Of a stretch of 46,637 nucleotides of DNA, positions 31,685 to 40,393 are shown piece by piece. This DNA comes from Deltaproteobacteria bacterium (lineage in GTDB: Bacteria; Desulfobacterota; GWC2-55-46). The notes under the pieces are model-generated. The model searched no databases and was not told where the DNA came from. It worked only from the letters and a program-made list of their open reading frames with translations. Positions within the stretch are counted from its first letter, which is position 1, and each line of letters opens with the position of its first letter. The position numbers were made by a program, and so were the translations under genes. The stretch is taken from positions 1 through 46,637 of the forward strand of contig JACRCE010000102.1 in NCBI GenBank assembly GCA_016213015.1, read 5' to 3'.

Positions 31685-31859
31685 TTAATTCATTTTGATA
31701 CGCAGTGATACAAGGCAGCAACCTTGTTTGCTTAATGTCATTCCCGCAATCCTTTAGCGGGAATCCAGTGTCTTAATGCTCATTTCTGGATTCCCGATTT
31801 GATAGATTCCCGATTAATGCCTCGGGAATGACAGAAAAGGGAATTAATCAGAGTTTCCC
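31673..31859. repeat. MITE-like repeat, copy C (different interior)
   Basis: Ends GGGAAGGTCTGATTAATTC and GAATTAATCAGAGTTTCCC are near-exact inverted repeats. The interior differs from copies A, B and E: it is a GTCATTCCCGC ... GCGGGAATCCAG / CTGGATTCCCG ... CGGGAATGAC palindrome known from many genomes. The same ends therefore carry different cargo. Its right end lies inside the 3' part of hepT. Confidence 0.87.
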
Positions 31860-32120
31860 GAAGTCAATACTGTCATAACCATGTATGAGTTTATTACGCA
31901 TACCGATTATTTCCCCCCACGGGATGCCTCGATAGTTTGAACGTCCCGTAAGCGATACGCGGCCGGCGGCTTCTCCGATGATCTCAATCGGTCTTGCCAG
32001 CGCAAGATAGAGCAGCCTCTCCTTTTCGATGTCTTCTTTAGTCTTGCCATAAGATACCTTAATCGCCTCCTCGGCCGCATTGAGCATATGATGAAGGCGC
32101 GCGGCGTCATTGCTCGGCAT
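31848..32120 (-). CDS. hepT: HepT-like HEPN toxin, C-terminus cut by repeat copy C
   Basis: A 90-residue protein of the HEPN/DUF86 family. The active motif RX4HXY is present as RNKLIHGY (R75, H80, Y82): Arg and His cut RNA, and the Tyr is the residue that MntA-type partners modify with AMP. Family members usually run some 20-30 residues beyond this motif. Here the frame ends with FGKL and a TGA that belong to the repeat end. The last helix is therefore missing or replaced. It overlaps mntA by 14 bp. It may be an inactivated toxin or a still-functional short form. Confidence 0.82.
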   Translation of the reverse strand: MPSNDAARLHHMLNAAEEAIKVSYGKTKEDIEKERLLYLALARPIEIIGEAAGRVSLTGRSNYRGIPWGEIIGMRNKLIHGYDSIDFGKL

Positions 32121-32412
32121 ATTCCACCTCAGCCGTTTCCATGACCACGTCGCGAAAGTATTTGCTCAAGCAGTTCGGCGTGTTTAGATCTACCTTGCGC
32201 CCCATGATGCCGCCAAGCTCCAACTCCATGCCCGAGAACCTGATAAGGCCGGGCACATGTCCGTCCTCGAACTCCACAAGGACGTCCACGTCGCTGTCGG
32301 GACGGAAGTCGTCGCGAATGACCGAGCCGAAGAGCGAGAGCTTGCGGATATGGCGTCTCCTGCAAAACTCCTCTATCTTATCGTGCGGTATGGCGATCTG
32401 TGCGCGTCCCAT
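32107..32412 (-). CDS. mntA: MntA-like nucleotidyltransferase antitoxin
   Basis: A 101-residue minimal nucleotidyltransferase with the motif LSLFGSVIRDDFRPDSDVDVLVEF (GS then DxD), the metal and nucleotide site of the MNT family. Studied members block their HEPN partner by adding AMP groups to the Tyr of RX4HXY. The domain looks complete, including FSGMELELGGIMGRKVDL. It starts 17 bp after the rho stop on the same strand, so it could be read through from rho, and it overlaps hepT. Confidence 0.9.
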   Translation of the reverse strand: MGRAQIAIPHDKIEEFCRRRHIRKLSLFGSVIRDDFRPDSDVDVLVEFEDGHVPGLIRFSGMELELGGIMGRKVDLNTPNCLSKYFRDVVMETAEVEYAEQ

Positions 32413-32429
32413 GGTCTCTTTGTTCGTGT

Positions 32430-33680
32430 TTACTTGCTCATCGAACCCAAGAACGTCTTGTTGTCCGGCGTGCCCTGCACCTTATCGAGCAAAAACTCCA
32501 TTGACTCGACCGGGTTCAAGGGTTGCAAGACCTTCCTGAGTATCCATATCCTGTTCAAAGCCTCCTTCGTAAGGAGCAGTTCCTCTTTTCTCGTGCCGGA
32601 CTTATTCAGGTCTATGGCCGGGAAGACGCGCCGTTCGGAGAGCTTTCTGTCGAGGACGATTTCCATGTTGCCGGTTCCCTTGAACTCCTCGAAGATCACC
32701 TCGTCCATCCTGCTTCCGGTCTCTATGAGCGCGGTCGCTATGATGGTAAGGCTCCCGCCCTCCTCTATGTTCCTTGCCGCGCCGAAAAACCTCTTTGGTT
32801 TATGAAGGGCGTTGGAGTCCACGCCGCCGGACAAGACCTTGCCGCTCGGCGGCACCACCGCGTTATACGCCCTCGCAAGCCTTGTGATGGAGTCGAGGAG
32901 TATCACCACGTCCTTCTGGTGTTCCACGAGCCGTTTTGCCTTCTCGATGACCATCTCCGAGACCTGCACGTGCCTCTGGGCCGGCTCGTCGAAGGTGGAG
33001 CTTATGACCTCGCCCTTTACCGAGCGCTGCATGTCCGTAACCTCCTCGGGGCGCTCGTCTATGAGGAGCACGAGGAGCACGACCTCCGGGTGGTTGGTGG
33101 TGATGGCGTTAGCCACTTTTTGAAGCAACATGGTCTTGCCGGCGCGAGGAGGCGAGACGATAAGGCCCCTCTGGCCTTTGCCGATCGGCGTAAAGAGATC
33201 CATGACCCTCATGGAGGTGTCGCCGCTGGGAGCCGTCTCTAGGTTCAATTTTTCCTGCGGATAGAGCGCGGTAAGGTTGTCGAAGAGTATCTTGTCCCTT
33301 GCCGCCTCAGGGTCTTCGTAGTTGATCTTCTCGACCTTGAGGAGCGCGAAGTACCGCTCGCCTTCCTTGGGCGGGCGTATCTGGCCTGAGACTATGTCGC
33401 CGGTTCTCAGGTTGAACCTTCGTATCTGGGACGGCGACACGTATATGTCGTCCGGCCCGGGCAGATAGTTATAATCCGGCGCGCGGAGGAAGCCGAATCC
33501 GTCGGGGAGCGTTTCAAGCACCCCCTCTCCGTATATCAGCCCATTCTGATCGCTCTGGGACTGGAGGAGCGCGAAGATCAGGTCCTGCTTTCTCATGCTC
33601 GAGGCGCTCTCGATATTGTATTTCTTCGCGAGCGACGTAAGCTCGCCTATCTTTTTTTCCTTGAGTTCTTTTAGATTCAT
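32430..33680 (-). CDS. rho: transcription termination factor Rho
   Basis: A 416-residue hexameric RNA helicase. It has an N-terminal helical domain ([18 protein letters not shown]), an RNA-binding cold-shock-like domain ([30 protein letters not shown]), Walker [10 protein letters not shown] (about 176-184), [13 protein letters not shown] (Walker B), and the Q/R loops TFDEPAQRH and SGGVDSNAL. It ends transcription of untranslated RNA. Length is standard. A 230-nt leader with its own promoter precedes it. Confidence 0.97.
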   Translation of the reverse strand: MNLKELKEKKIGELTSLAKKYNIESASSMRKQDLIFALLQSQSDQNGLIYGEGVLETLPDGFGFLRAPDYNYLPGPDDIYVSPSQIRRFNLRTGDIVSGQIRPPKEGERYFALLKVEKINYEDPEAARDKILFDNLTALYPQEKLNLETAPSGDTSMRVMDLFTPIGKGQRGLIVSPPRAGKTMLLQKVANAITTNHPEVVLLVLLIDERPEEVTDMQRSVKGEVISSTFDEPAQRHVQVSEMVIEKAKRLVEHQKDVVILLDSITRLARAYNAVVPPSGKVLSGGVDSNALHKPKRFFGAARNIEEGGSLTIIATALIETGSRMDEVIFEEFKGTGNMEIVLDRKLSERRVFPAIDLNKSGTRKEELLLTKEALNRIWILRKVLQPLNPVESMEFLLDKVQGTPDNKTFLGSMSK

Positions 33681-34048
33681 TTTCTCTCCTGCGAAGGGGT
33701 TGAAGGATTATGGATGGAATGAGTGGACGGGCGCAATCGTTCCAATGCCTTTTGGATTGTTCAAAGATTCACTGTCGTCTTTTTCGTTATATTGATTCTG
33801 ATGGATTCCAACAGGTCTATGGGGTTTATGTGTTGTCCGCCTCGGGGCGCTGCCGCTGACGGCCTTACAAGACGCTCTGAGGCATGAACGCAGCCTATAA
33901 TTGACAGGGTACTTATTTTATAACACGCTTTACCAAGGCTGTCAACCTAAAAACTTCACCGCTTGCCGCGGGGCAACATGAATAGAGGCGTATCTTCCTT
34001 CAATAACGCCATACCCGATATTTACGCCCGTCATATTACATTACCTTT
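33681..34048. other. rho leader region
   Basis: No gene in about 370 bp. The predicted promoter at 33917-33945 gives a leader of about 230 nt before rho. The leader contains C-rich, G-poor stretches on the RNA strand and small hairpins but no small gene that I trust. Rho leaders commonly host autoregulatory termination sites. The 33946-34048 part upstream of the promoter shows nothing specific. Confidence 0.5.
33917..33945 (-). promoter_or_regulatory. consensus-like promoter of rho
   Basis: On the minus strand TTGACA (33945-33940), 17 bp and TATAAA (33922-33917), the best sigma70-like match in the window. Confidence 0.8.
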
Positions 34049-34414
34049 TCAGCCCATCTCCTTTTCGATGAGAGGGACCGCCTTCTTGACCTCGAAGGCG
34101 CACCTTGCGATGGAGACCGACCTCGGCAGGGCCGCTATGACGTAATAGCCCTCCTTAATCGTCGATATGACGAGGCGGCCCGTGTTTGTGGTTATGGATA
34201 TGGAGGTTACGTCTCCCGCGCTTTGCCCGGTTTGCCTGAGCGCGGCATCCCTTGCAATGTCGAGTATTATGCCGTGATGAGCGCCGATGAGGTCTAGTTC
34301 CATCTGCGGCGAACCTGAATACGACGCTATCAACTCGCCCTCCCAATCAAGGAGCACGGCGCCGATTGCGCCTGTACGCGCGGCAAGGTCTTTGAGTATG
34401 GCTGTAAAGGACAT
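34049..34414 (-). CDS. roadblock/LC7 domain protein
   Basis: A 121-residue protein with one roadblock/LC7 fold: LKDLAARTGAIGAVLLDWEGELIAS, then LDLIGAHHGIILDIARDAA, SISITTNTGRLVISTIKEGYYVIAAL and a final helix. Bacterial roadblock proteins bind small Ras-like GTPases of the MglA type and help control polarity or signalling. No GTPase gene is nearby. It lies downstream of smc on the same strand, separated by a palindromic repeat, so co-transcription is possible. Confidence 0.85.
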   Translation of the reverse strand: MSFTAILKDLAARTGAIGAVLLDWEGELIASYSGSPQMELDLIGAHHGIILDIARDAALRQTGQSAGDVTSISITTNTGRLVISTIKEGYYVIAALPRSVSIARCAFEVKKAVPLIEKEMG

Positions 34415-34418
34415 AAGT

Positions 34419-34520
34419 ACCGTGTAAAGGCCGCGACCGTGAACCGTGACCGTAAGGCTAAAGATACCGTGAACTGTAACCGTGAAAGGATTCTTCTTTT
34501 ACAAGGTCACGGTTCACGGT
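34419..34520. repeat. CCGTGAACCGTG palindrome, copy 2 (expanded)
   Basis: Several ACCGTG(A)ACCGTGACCG units in a row, then CTTTTACAAGGTCACGGTTCACGG in the other orientation. It fills the whole gap between the smc stop and the roadblock ATG. It is the longest copy of the family found at 22589 and 46414. Confidence 0.85.
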
Positions 34521-34523
34521 TTT

Positions 34524-37500
34524 TCAGAATCTCACGTTAATGGTCTTGGAAACCCCGGGCTCCTCCATCGTTATGCCGTAGAGCGCGTCGGACATCTCCA
34601 TGGTCTTCTTGTTGTGCGTGATGAGCAGGAACTGGCTGAAGGCCGCCATCTCGCGCACAAAGGAGTTGAACCTGTCTATATTCGCGTCGTCAAGCGGCGC
34701 GTCAACCTCGTCGAGCAGGCAAAACGGCGACGGCTTTATGAGAAATATGGCGAAGACCAGAGAGGTCGCGGTCAGGGCCTTTTCGCCGCCGGACAGGAGC
34801 GTTATGTTCTGGAGCCTCTTGCCCGGGGGCTGGGCCGCTATCTCGACCCCGGCCTCCAGTATGTCCGCGTCCTCGGTAAGCCTGAGCTCGGCCCTTCCGC
34901 CGCTGAAAAACTTTGGAAAGGTCTCCTGAAATTTGGCGTTTATCTCGTCAAAGGCCGTTCTGAACTTCTCCCGCGTGGTGCCGTTTATTCGCGTTATAGC
35001 CCTCATCAGCGCGTCAACCGAGCCGCTGAGGTCGGTTTGCTGGTCAACGAGGAACTGATGCCTGCGCTCAAGATCGTTGAACTCCTCAAGCGCCGAAAGG
35101 CTCACCTCTCCCATTGCGGCAATCTTTTCCCTGAGTTCTTGTCTTTGAGATTCAAGTCCCTTGAGTTCCTCTTCCGTGGGCGCGATTTCAGCGGCCGGCC
35201 CGTCATGCTCGATGGAGACGGCGTATCTCTCGGCGATCCTGTCCCTGATGTTATCAATGCCGAGTTGAATCTCTTTTACCTCGACGGACAGATCGCCCTT
35301 CAACTCCTGCATCTCCTGTTGCTTTGCGTTGAGCGCCTTGAGCCCGGCCTCAATCTCCTTTATCCTTGCCTCGGTTACGGCTATGGACTCGGCCTTTTTA
35401 GTCTCCTGTTTTTTGAAGGCATCGGCCTCGGAGAGCAGTTGTTCAAGGCGCGTCTTCAATATCTCCGTCTCCTCGGCCTTATGAAAGGCCTCGGCCTTCG
35501 AGCGCTCTATCTCCTCTTGCTTTGAGATTATCCTCTTGCCCGCGTCGTCGACAAAGGCGGCCTTTGCCGCAACCTGTCCCTTCAACGATTCAAGACGCTC
35601 CCGCGTCCCGGCAAGGCCGACCTTTATCTCGGTTACGGCGGCGCTTGCCGCCTCCTTGTCCTTTGCCAGAACAAGGAGCGTTGCCGAGAGCAGGGCGGCC
35701 TGAGCCTCTTCTTTGACCGCCTCCTCCTCTATGGTCTGCCTCTGCGCCGCATAGTCCGCCTTCTTGCCGGCCAGTTGACCAAGCCTTGCCTCGGCTTCAA
35801 TTGCCCCGGCAAGCGCCGCGGTTTTGAGTTTAACGAGCCGTCCGGTCTCGGCTGTAAGAGAGGCAAGCTGTGCCTCGGCGTTTACCCGCTCAAGGGCAAG
35901 ACTGTGGACAAGGGCGGCGCAGGATGAGAGTTCGCCCCTCGTCTTTATGACGTTTGCCTCCATCTCCCTTACGTCCGCTTCAAGCGCGGCTATCTTCGCT
36001 GAGAGCTCCGCGGCCGTCTCTTTGGCCTTTTTTATCTCGCCTCTTTTTTCAAGCAACCCGGCTGCGTTGCCCGCGTCTCCGCCGGTTATGACGCCGGATG
36101 CGTCGATGGTCTCGCCGTTTAAGGTGACGAACATCGGGCACGGGACGCCGCTCCTCCATATTTCGAGAGCATGGCCGAGGCCGTCGACGACGCAAGCCTC
36201 GCCAAGGAGACTTCCAATCAACTCTTGATACCCTTCCTTTATCCTTACCTCCGAGAGGAGTTCTTTATACGATTGTCCGCCGGACCCTGCCGTATTCATC
36301 GTTGCGGCCATGAGCGGGGAAGAGCGCGTCTCGTTTACGGAGACGAAACTGCCGCGCCCGCCGGCATTGCTCTTGAGATACTCTATGGCCTCTACGCCGC
36401 GTTGGAGATCCTCCACCATGACGCACTGGAGCCGCTCGCCGAGCACGGCCTCAACCGCCCTTTCATACCCGGGATTGGCCTCGATACAGTCGGCAAGCAG
36501 CCCCTTGACGCCGTTGCCCAAGCCCCTTTGCATTATGGACTTTGCCCCGCCCTTGAGGTTTTCAAAGCTCTTTTCCATCTCCTCGAGCGTTAAAAGCCGC
36601 GCATTGACCAATGCATGCTCGTCCGCTGTCGCGCGAAGCGCGGTCTTCCCGCCGTCAAGCGCCTCTTCAATGGAAGAAAGCGTTGCCTGAGCGCCCTTTT
36701 GCCTCAGCGCATGTTCTTCTCCGCGATCGATCAGCGAGCGCACCCTGTCTCTTAATACGTCGGCGCCGCTCTCATTGGCGTCAATACCCTTTGCGTACTC
36801 GGCTGTTTCGGCCCTTGCCTTGGCCTCTTTTGCGCGCATAGCCTCCTCGTCCCTGAGGCAGGTCTCCAGCGAATGCCTCAACTCCTGAAGAGAAGCGGCA
36901 AGGCGCATGTTCCGGGCAACGACGCCCTTATGTGCGTCCTCTTTTTCCCTGAACGCGCGGTCAAGATTGCCAAGCCTCGCCGCATGTTCTTCAAGACTCG
37001 CCGAGTCTTTTGCGATGGCGTCGGCGAGCGCGGCAAACCGGTCGTTCAAGAGCGTAATGTCCTCAACCGCCTGAGCGCGTTGTCTTTCAAGGTCTGCTGT
37101 CTCGGCGATGAGCCTTTCCTCGGCCCTGACAAGCTCCTCGATGCGCATCCGCGACAGCGCGCTTATGCGCTCATCGGACTGTATGCGCCTCTCGACGGCG
37201 AAGCGATTTTCCCGCATGGCGCGGTATTCGTTGTCAACGGCCTCGGCCTCCGCCTTCAAGGACTCGGCTGACAAGACCGCCTCGCCGATGAGCGAGGCGA
37301 GCCCGGCCTCCTCGTCGACAAGCGAGGCTATGCTTTGAGCCGCCTCCCGCAGACGCGTCTTGAGTTTCAAAAATTCATGCGTTGAAAGCGCGACCTCCGC
37401 TGTCTTGAGTTCCTCTTTAACCGCCTTGTACCGCTCGGCCTTCTTGGCCTGACGGTTCAAGGAGTTCAACTGCCTCTTGACCTCGCTTATTATGTCGTTT

Positions 37501-38081
37501 ACCCTCGTGAGGTTTTCCCGCGTGGCCTCAAGCCTCCTGAGCGCGGCCTCTTTTTTGTGCTTGAACTTGCTTATGCCGGCCGCCTCCTCGAAGATTACCC
37601 TTCGCTCCTCGGGCTTGGCGTTTATGAGCCAGCCGACCTGCCCCTGCTCGATAATGGAATAGGCCCGCGTGCCGATGCCGGTGTCGGTAAAGAGATCTAT
37701 TACGTCCCTGAGACGGGACTGCACCTTGTTGATGCAGTACTCGCTCTCTCCCGACCTGTAAAGCCGCCTCGAGACCTCTATCTCCGTGTAGTCGGCGAAG
37801 CGCGACGGGGCGCTCCCGTTGTCGTTGGCAAAGGTGAGCACGACCTCGGCCATGCCGAGGGGCTTCCTTGCGTCCGAGCCGTTGAATATGACGTCTTGCA
37901 TCTCCTTGCCCCTGAGATGCCGCGCATTCTGCTCCCCGAGCACCCATCTTATGGCGTCGACGATATTGCTCTTGCCGCAGCCGTTAGGCCCTACTATGGC
38001 CGAGGCGCCTGACGGAAAGCTGAACGTCGTCTTGTCTACAAAGGATTTGAAGCCGTGGATTGTAAGGGTCTTTATTTTCAT
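34524..38081 (-). CDS. smc: chromosome segregation protein SMC
   Basis: An 1185-residue SMC ATPase. Walker A is GPNGCGKSN (31-39) within VDAIRWVLGEQNARHLRGKEM. Long coiled coils flank the hinge (about 500-670; GLLADCIEANPGYERAVEAV ... DASGVITGGD). The C-terminal head has the signature LLSGGEKALTA and Walker B FCLLDEVDAPLDD. With ScpA and ScpB (not in the window) it forms condensin for chromosome compaction. Length and order are normal. The promoter candidate is at 38173-38201. Confidence 0.97.
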   Translation of the reverse strand: MKIKTLTIHGFKSFVDKTTFSFPSGASAIVGPNGCGKSNIVDAIRWVLGEQNARHLRGKEMQDVIFNGSDARKPLGMAEVVLTFANDNGSAPSRFADYTEIEVSRRLYRSGESEYCINKVQSRLRDVIDLFTDTGIGTRAYSIIEQGQVGWLINAKPEERRVIFEEAAGISKFKHKKEAALRRLEATRENLTRVNDIISEVKRQLNSLNRQAKKAERYKAVKEELKTAEVALSTHEFLKLKTRLREAAQSIASLVDEEAGLASLIGEAVLSAESLKAEAEAVDNEYRAMRENRFAVERRIQSDERISALSRMRIEELVRAEERLIAETADLERQRAQAVEDITLLNDRFAALADAIAKDSASLEEHAARLGNLDRAFREKEDAHKGVVARNMRLAASLQELRHSLETCLRDEEAMRAKEAKARAETAEYAKGIDANESGADVLRDRVRSLIDRGEEHALRQKGAQATLSSIEEALDGGKTALRATADEHALVNARLLTLEEMEKSFENLKGGAKSIMQRGLGNGVKGLLADCIEANPGYERAVEAVLGERLQCVMVEDLQRGVEAIEYLKSNAGGRGSFVSVNETRSSPLMAATMNTAGSGGQSYKELLSEVRIKEGYQELIGSLLGEACVVDGLGHALEIWRSGVPCPMFVTLNGETIDASGVITGGDAGNAAGLLEKRGEIKKAKETAAELSAKIAALEADVREMEANVIKTRGELSSCAALVHSLALERVNAEAQLASLTAETGRLVKLKTAALAGAIEAEARLGQLAGKKADYAAQRQTIEEEAVKEEAQAALLSATLLVLAKDKEAASAAVTEIKVGLAGTRERLESLKGQVAAKAAFVDDAGKRIISKQEEIERSKAEAFHKAEETEILKTRLEQLLSEADAFKKQETKKAESIAVTEARIKEIEAGLKALNAKQQEMQELKGDLSVEVKEIQLGIDNIRDRIAERYAVSIEHDGPAAEIAPTEEELKGLESQRQELREKIAAMGEVSLSALEEFNDLERRHQFLVDQQTDLSGSVDALMRAITRINGTTREKFRTAFDEINAKFQETFPKFFSGGRAELRLTEDADILEAGVEIAAQPPGKRLQNITLLSGGEKALTATSLVFAIFLIKPSPFCLLDEVDAPLDDANIDRFNSFVREMAAFSQFLLITHNKKTMEMSDALYGITMEEPGVSKTINVRF

Positions 38082-38172
38082 TGTTTATATGCCGGAGCGC
38101 GCAACGGTGCGGCGGGGCACCCACGCTTCGCGTGGGTCGGGCGGATATTTTTCTTAGGACGGACTCATCCGA

Positions 38173-38201
38173 ATCCTAACAAGGTTTTTGCGGTTTGTAA
38201 A
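38173..38201 (-). promoter_or_regulatory. candidate promoter of smc
   Basis: On the minus strand TTTACA (38201-38196), 17 bp and TAGGAT (38178-38173), about 90 bp before the smc ATG. Between it and smc lies a small hairpin, ACCCACGC-TTC-GCGTGGGT (about 38119-38137). Confidence 0.5.
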
Positions 38202-38287
38202 GTTAAAACACGATATAAAGCGCGCGCGTTCAACCTCGAAGCGCAACGAACCGAGAAGCTGTTTCGGGGTCGGATGCTGTCTTCCGC

Positions 38288-38316
38288 TTTACCTATTACT
38301 TGACTTATACTATACT
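38288..38316 (+). promoter_or_regulatory. candidate promoter of the Fic gene, leaderless type
   Basis: TTTACC (38288-38293), 17 bp and TATACT (38311-38316). The expected start site falls on the ATG at 38323, and no ribosome site precedes that ATG. Confidence 0.5.
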
Positions 38317-38322
38317 ATTGGA

Positions 38323-39333
38323 ATGCGTAAATCCACCGGATACGAGCCCAAGTATACCGTAACTGCCCACCTCTTGAGGCTTCTTGAAAGGATAGCCTCG
38401 TTAAAGACAAAAATCGAGCTGTCGGCCGTATCTGTCGCCTGGGTGCCTGCGCTCGCAAAAGAGGCATTTGCACGCGCGGCGCACTCCTCAACCGCCATCG
38501 AGGGCAACCCGCTCTCTCTGAAGGAAGTCCAGATGCTCGCCGATGGCGGGGAACTCCCGCATGCCAAGCCCAAGCATATAAAAGAGGTGACGAATTATTT
38601 TGCCGCGCTAAAGCTCATTACAGAGCATAAGAACAAGAAGACAATTTCAGTTGAAGACGTCTTCAAGATACACTCCGTCATAGGCAAAGACGTGCTTGAT
38701 AGAGGCCCCATCGGCGCATACAGGGATTATCAGGTCTACGTGGGAAGCCGCGTTCCCCCGAAGGCAAAGAACGTGGGACGCCTTATGGAAGATCTCCTCG
38801 GCTGGTTGAATGAAAGAGGACAGGCGTTGCCCACGATCTTCTCTTCGGCCATTCTCCATTACCAGTTCGAGCACATCCACCCATTCGGTGACGGCAACGG
38901 CAGGACCGGCAGGCTTTTAGCTCTATGGGAGCTTTACAGAAGAAGGTTCGACTCGCACCACATCTTCTCGATTGACGAGGTATTCCTTGAGAACAGGCAA
39001 AGATACTACGCCGCGCTCGATCTTGTAAGAAAAGAGGGCGAAGATATTACAAGCTGGCTTGAGTTCTCTGGAGAGGCCGTCGAGCTTACCCTTGAACGGG
39101 TTTTGTCGAGGATCGAGGCCGTAAGGGTTTTGGAGAAAATGACCATAACATTGTCGCCGAAGCAGGAGAGGCTTCTCAACGTCCTTCAGGCCGGGCCGCT
39201 CGGCATCAAGGAGATACATGAGCAATTGGATGTTACGAAACAAGGGGCACACTTCCTTCTTAAGCCCCTAGTGGAGAGCGGCCTTATAAAAAGGGTTGGC
39301 GGGCATAAGACGGGGAAGTATATACTTGGTTAA
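38323..39333 (+). CDS. Fic-family protein AMPylase/deAMPylase with C-terminal winged helix
   Basis: About 336 residues from MRKSTGYEPKY; an upstream in-frame extension has no family character. The Fic active loop is canonical: HPFGDGNGRTGR (186-197) with catalytic His186. An N-terminal inhibitory helix motif STAIEG (56-61) marks a class II self-inhibited Fic protein. After the Fic fold comes a winged helix-turn-helix (GIKEIHEQLDVTKQGAHFLL ... LVESGLIKRV). Such proteins transfer AMP to target side chains or act as regulators. A repeat (copy D) follows directly. Its plus-strand position among minus genes and its AT-rich upstream suggest acquisition. Confidence 0.9.
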   Translation: MRKSTGYEPKYTVTAHLLRLLERIASLKTKIELSAVSVAWVPALAKEAFARAAHSSTAIEGNPLSLKEVQMLADGGELPHAKPKHIKEVTNYFAALKLITEHKNKKTISVEDVFKIHSVIGKDVLDRGPIGAYRDYQVYVGSRVPPKAKNVGRLMEDLLGWLNERGQALPTIFSSAILHYQFEHIHPFGDGNGRTGRLLALWELYRRRFDSHHIFSIDEVFLENRQRYYAALDLVRKEGEDITSWLEFSGEAVELTLERVLSRIEAVRVLEKMTITLSPKQERLLNVLQAGPLGIKEIHEQLDVTKQGAHFLLKPLVESGLIKRVGGHKTGKYILG

Positions 39334-39345
39334 GTCATAAAAAAT

Positions 39346-39410
39346 CGCAATGACAAAGCTTGTCCCCGCGTGTTTTAAGCGGGGATAAGAATTAATCAGA
39401 GCTTCCTTAG
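39346..39410. repeat. MITE-like repeat, copy D (right-end remnant)
   Basis: TCGCAATGACAAAGCTTGTC through the TCCCCGC/GCGGGGA hairpin to ATTAATCAGAGCTTCCTTAG, nearly identical to the last 60 bp of copy B. The left part is missing. It lies just after the Fic gene and before the end of pyrD. Confidence 0.85.
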
Positions 39411-39433
39411 GTCGGCGAATAACCCCTCACCGC

Positions 39434-40393
39434 TTACTCTCTTGCCTTCATCCCCCCTACAAGGCTCTTTACGGCAGCGTTGTGGCGTTTGCAGTATCCG
39501 GCGATGCCCACAGCCACCTTTACAGCGGCGTCCGGGTCTAAGAAGTTGGCCGTTCCGACCTGCACGGCTGTGGCCCAGGCAAGGATGAACTCAAGCGCGT
39601 CGTTTGCCGAGATTATGCCGCCTGAGCCGATGAGCGGGACTTTGGCGACTGATTTGGCCTCCCAGACCATCCTCACCGCAATGGGGCGTATGGCCGGGCC
39701 TGAAAGCCCGCCGATTACGTTTGCAAGCATCGGCCGTCTCTTTTCCACGTCCACGACAAGCCCGGGGATGGTGTTTATAAGCGTTATCGCGTTGGTTCCC
39801 GCGTCTTGAACGGCCCTTACCATTACCCGTATGTCCGTTACGTTGGGCGAGAGCTTCGTTATGACCGGCAGTCTTACCGCGCTTGTTACGGCGCTCACCA
39901 CCTTGTGCGCCTCAACCGGGTCTGTGCCGAACGCGATGCCGCCCTTCTTGACGTTCGGGCATGAGATGTTTATCTCAAGAGCGGCCACGCCTCCGGCGTC
40001 TTCAAGCCGCAGAGCCAGTTCCCGATAGTCGTCAACCGTCTCTCCGAAGATATTGGCTATTACCGGTGTCTTGAGTTTTCTTAAAAACAACAGTTTGTTC
40101 TTTATGAAAGCCTCAACGCCCACGTTTTGAAGCCCTATGGCGTTCAACATGCCGCACGGGGTCTCGACTATGCGAGGGGACGGATTTCCATGCCGCGGCT
40201 TGAGAGACAACCCCTTGACGATTATGGCGCCGAGTTTTTCAAGATCAGTATACGGCGCGAACTCGCTCCCGTAACCAAACGTGCCTGAGGCGGTCATCAC
40301 CGGGTTTCGCAGCTCGAGTCCGGCTATCTCCACCTCAAGCGCAAGCGCGGCCTTCTTATCTATCTTTACCTTTGGCTTTGCCTTTTTTATCAT
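39434..40393 (-). CDS. pyrD: dihydroorotate dehydrogenase, class 1B catalytic subunit
   Basis: About 319 residues from the ATG that overlaps the pyrK stop (ATGA). The FMN-binding and catalytic segments are present: TASGTFGYGSEF, VETPCGMLNAIGLQNVG, the class 1 catalytic cysteine in ALEINISCPNVKKGG, TKLSPNVTD and IGSGGI. It oxidises dihydroorotate to orotate in pyrimidine synthesis. With PyrK it passes electrons to NAD, the class 1B arrangement common in anaerobes and Gram-positives. Confidence 0.95.
   Translation of the reverse strand: MIKKAKPKVKIDKKAALALEVEIAGLELRNPVMTASGTFGYGSEFAPYTDLEKLGAIIVKGLSLKPRHGNPSPRIVETPCGMLNAIGLQNVGVEAFIKNKLLFLRKLKTPVIANIFGETVDDYRELALRLEDAGGVAALEINISCPNVKKGGIAFGTDPVEAHKVVSAVTSAVRLPVITKLSPNVTDIRVMVRAVQDAGTNAITLINTIPGLVVDVEKRRPMLANVIGGLSGPAIRPIAVRMVWEAKSVAKVPLIGSGGIISANDALEFILAWATAVQVGTANFLDPDAAVKVAVGIAGYCKRHNAAVKSLVGGMKARE

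Noticed and set aside
34482-35525. Long plus-strand open frame (about 347 codons) opposite smc
   Set aside because: It is the mirror of biased codon use in smc, has a repetitive Leu/Gly/Arg composition, no ribosome site and no recognisable domain.
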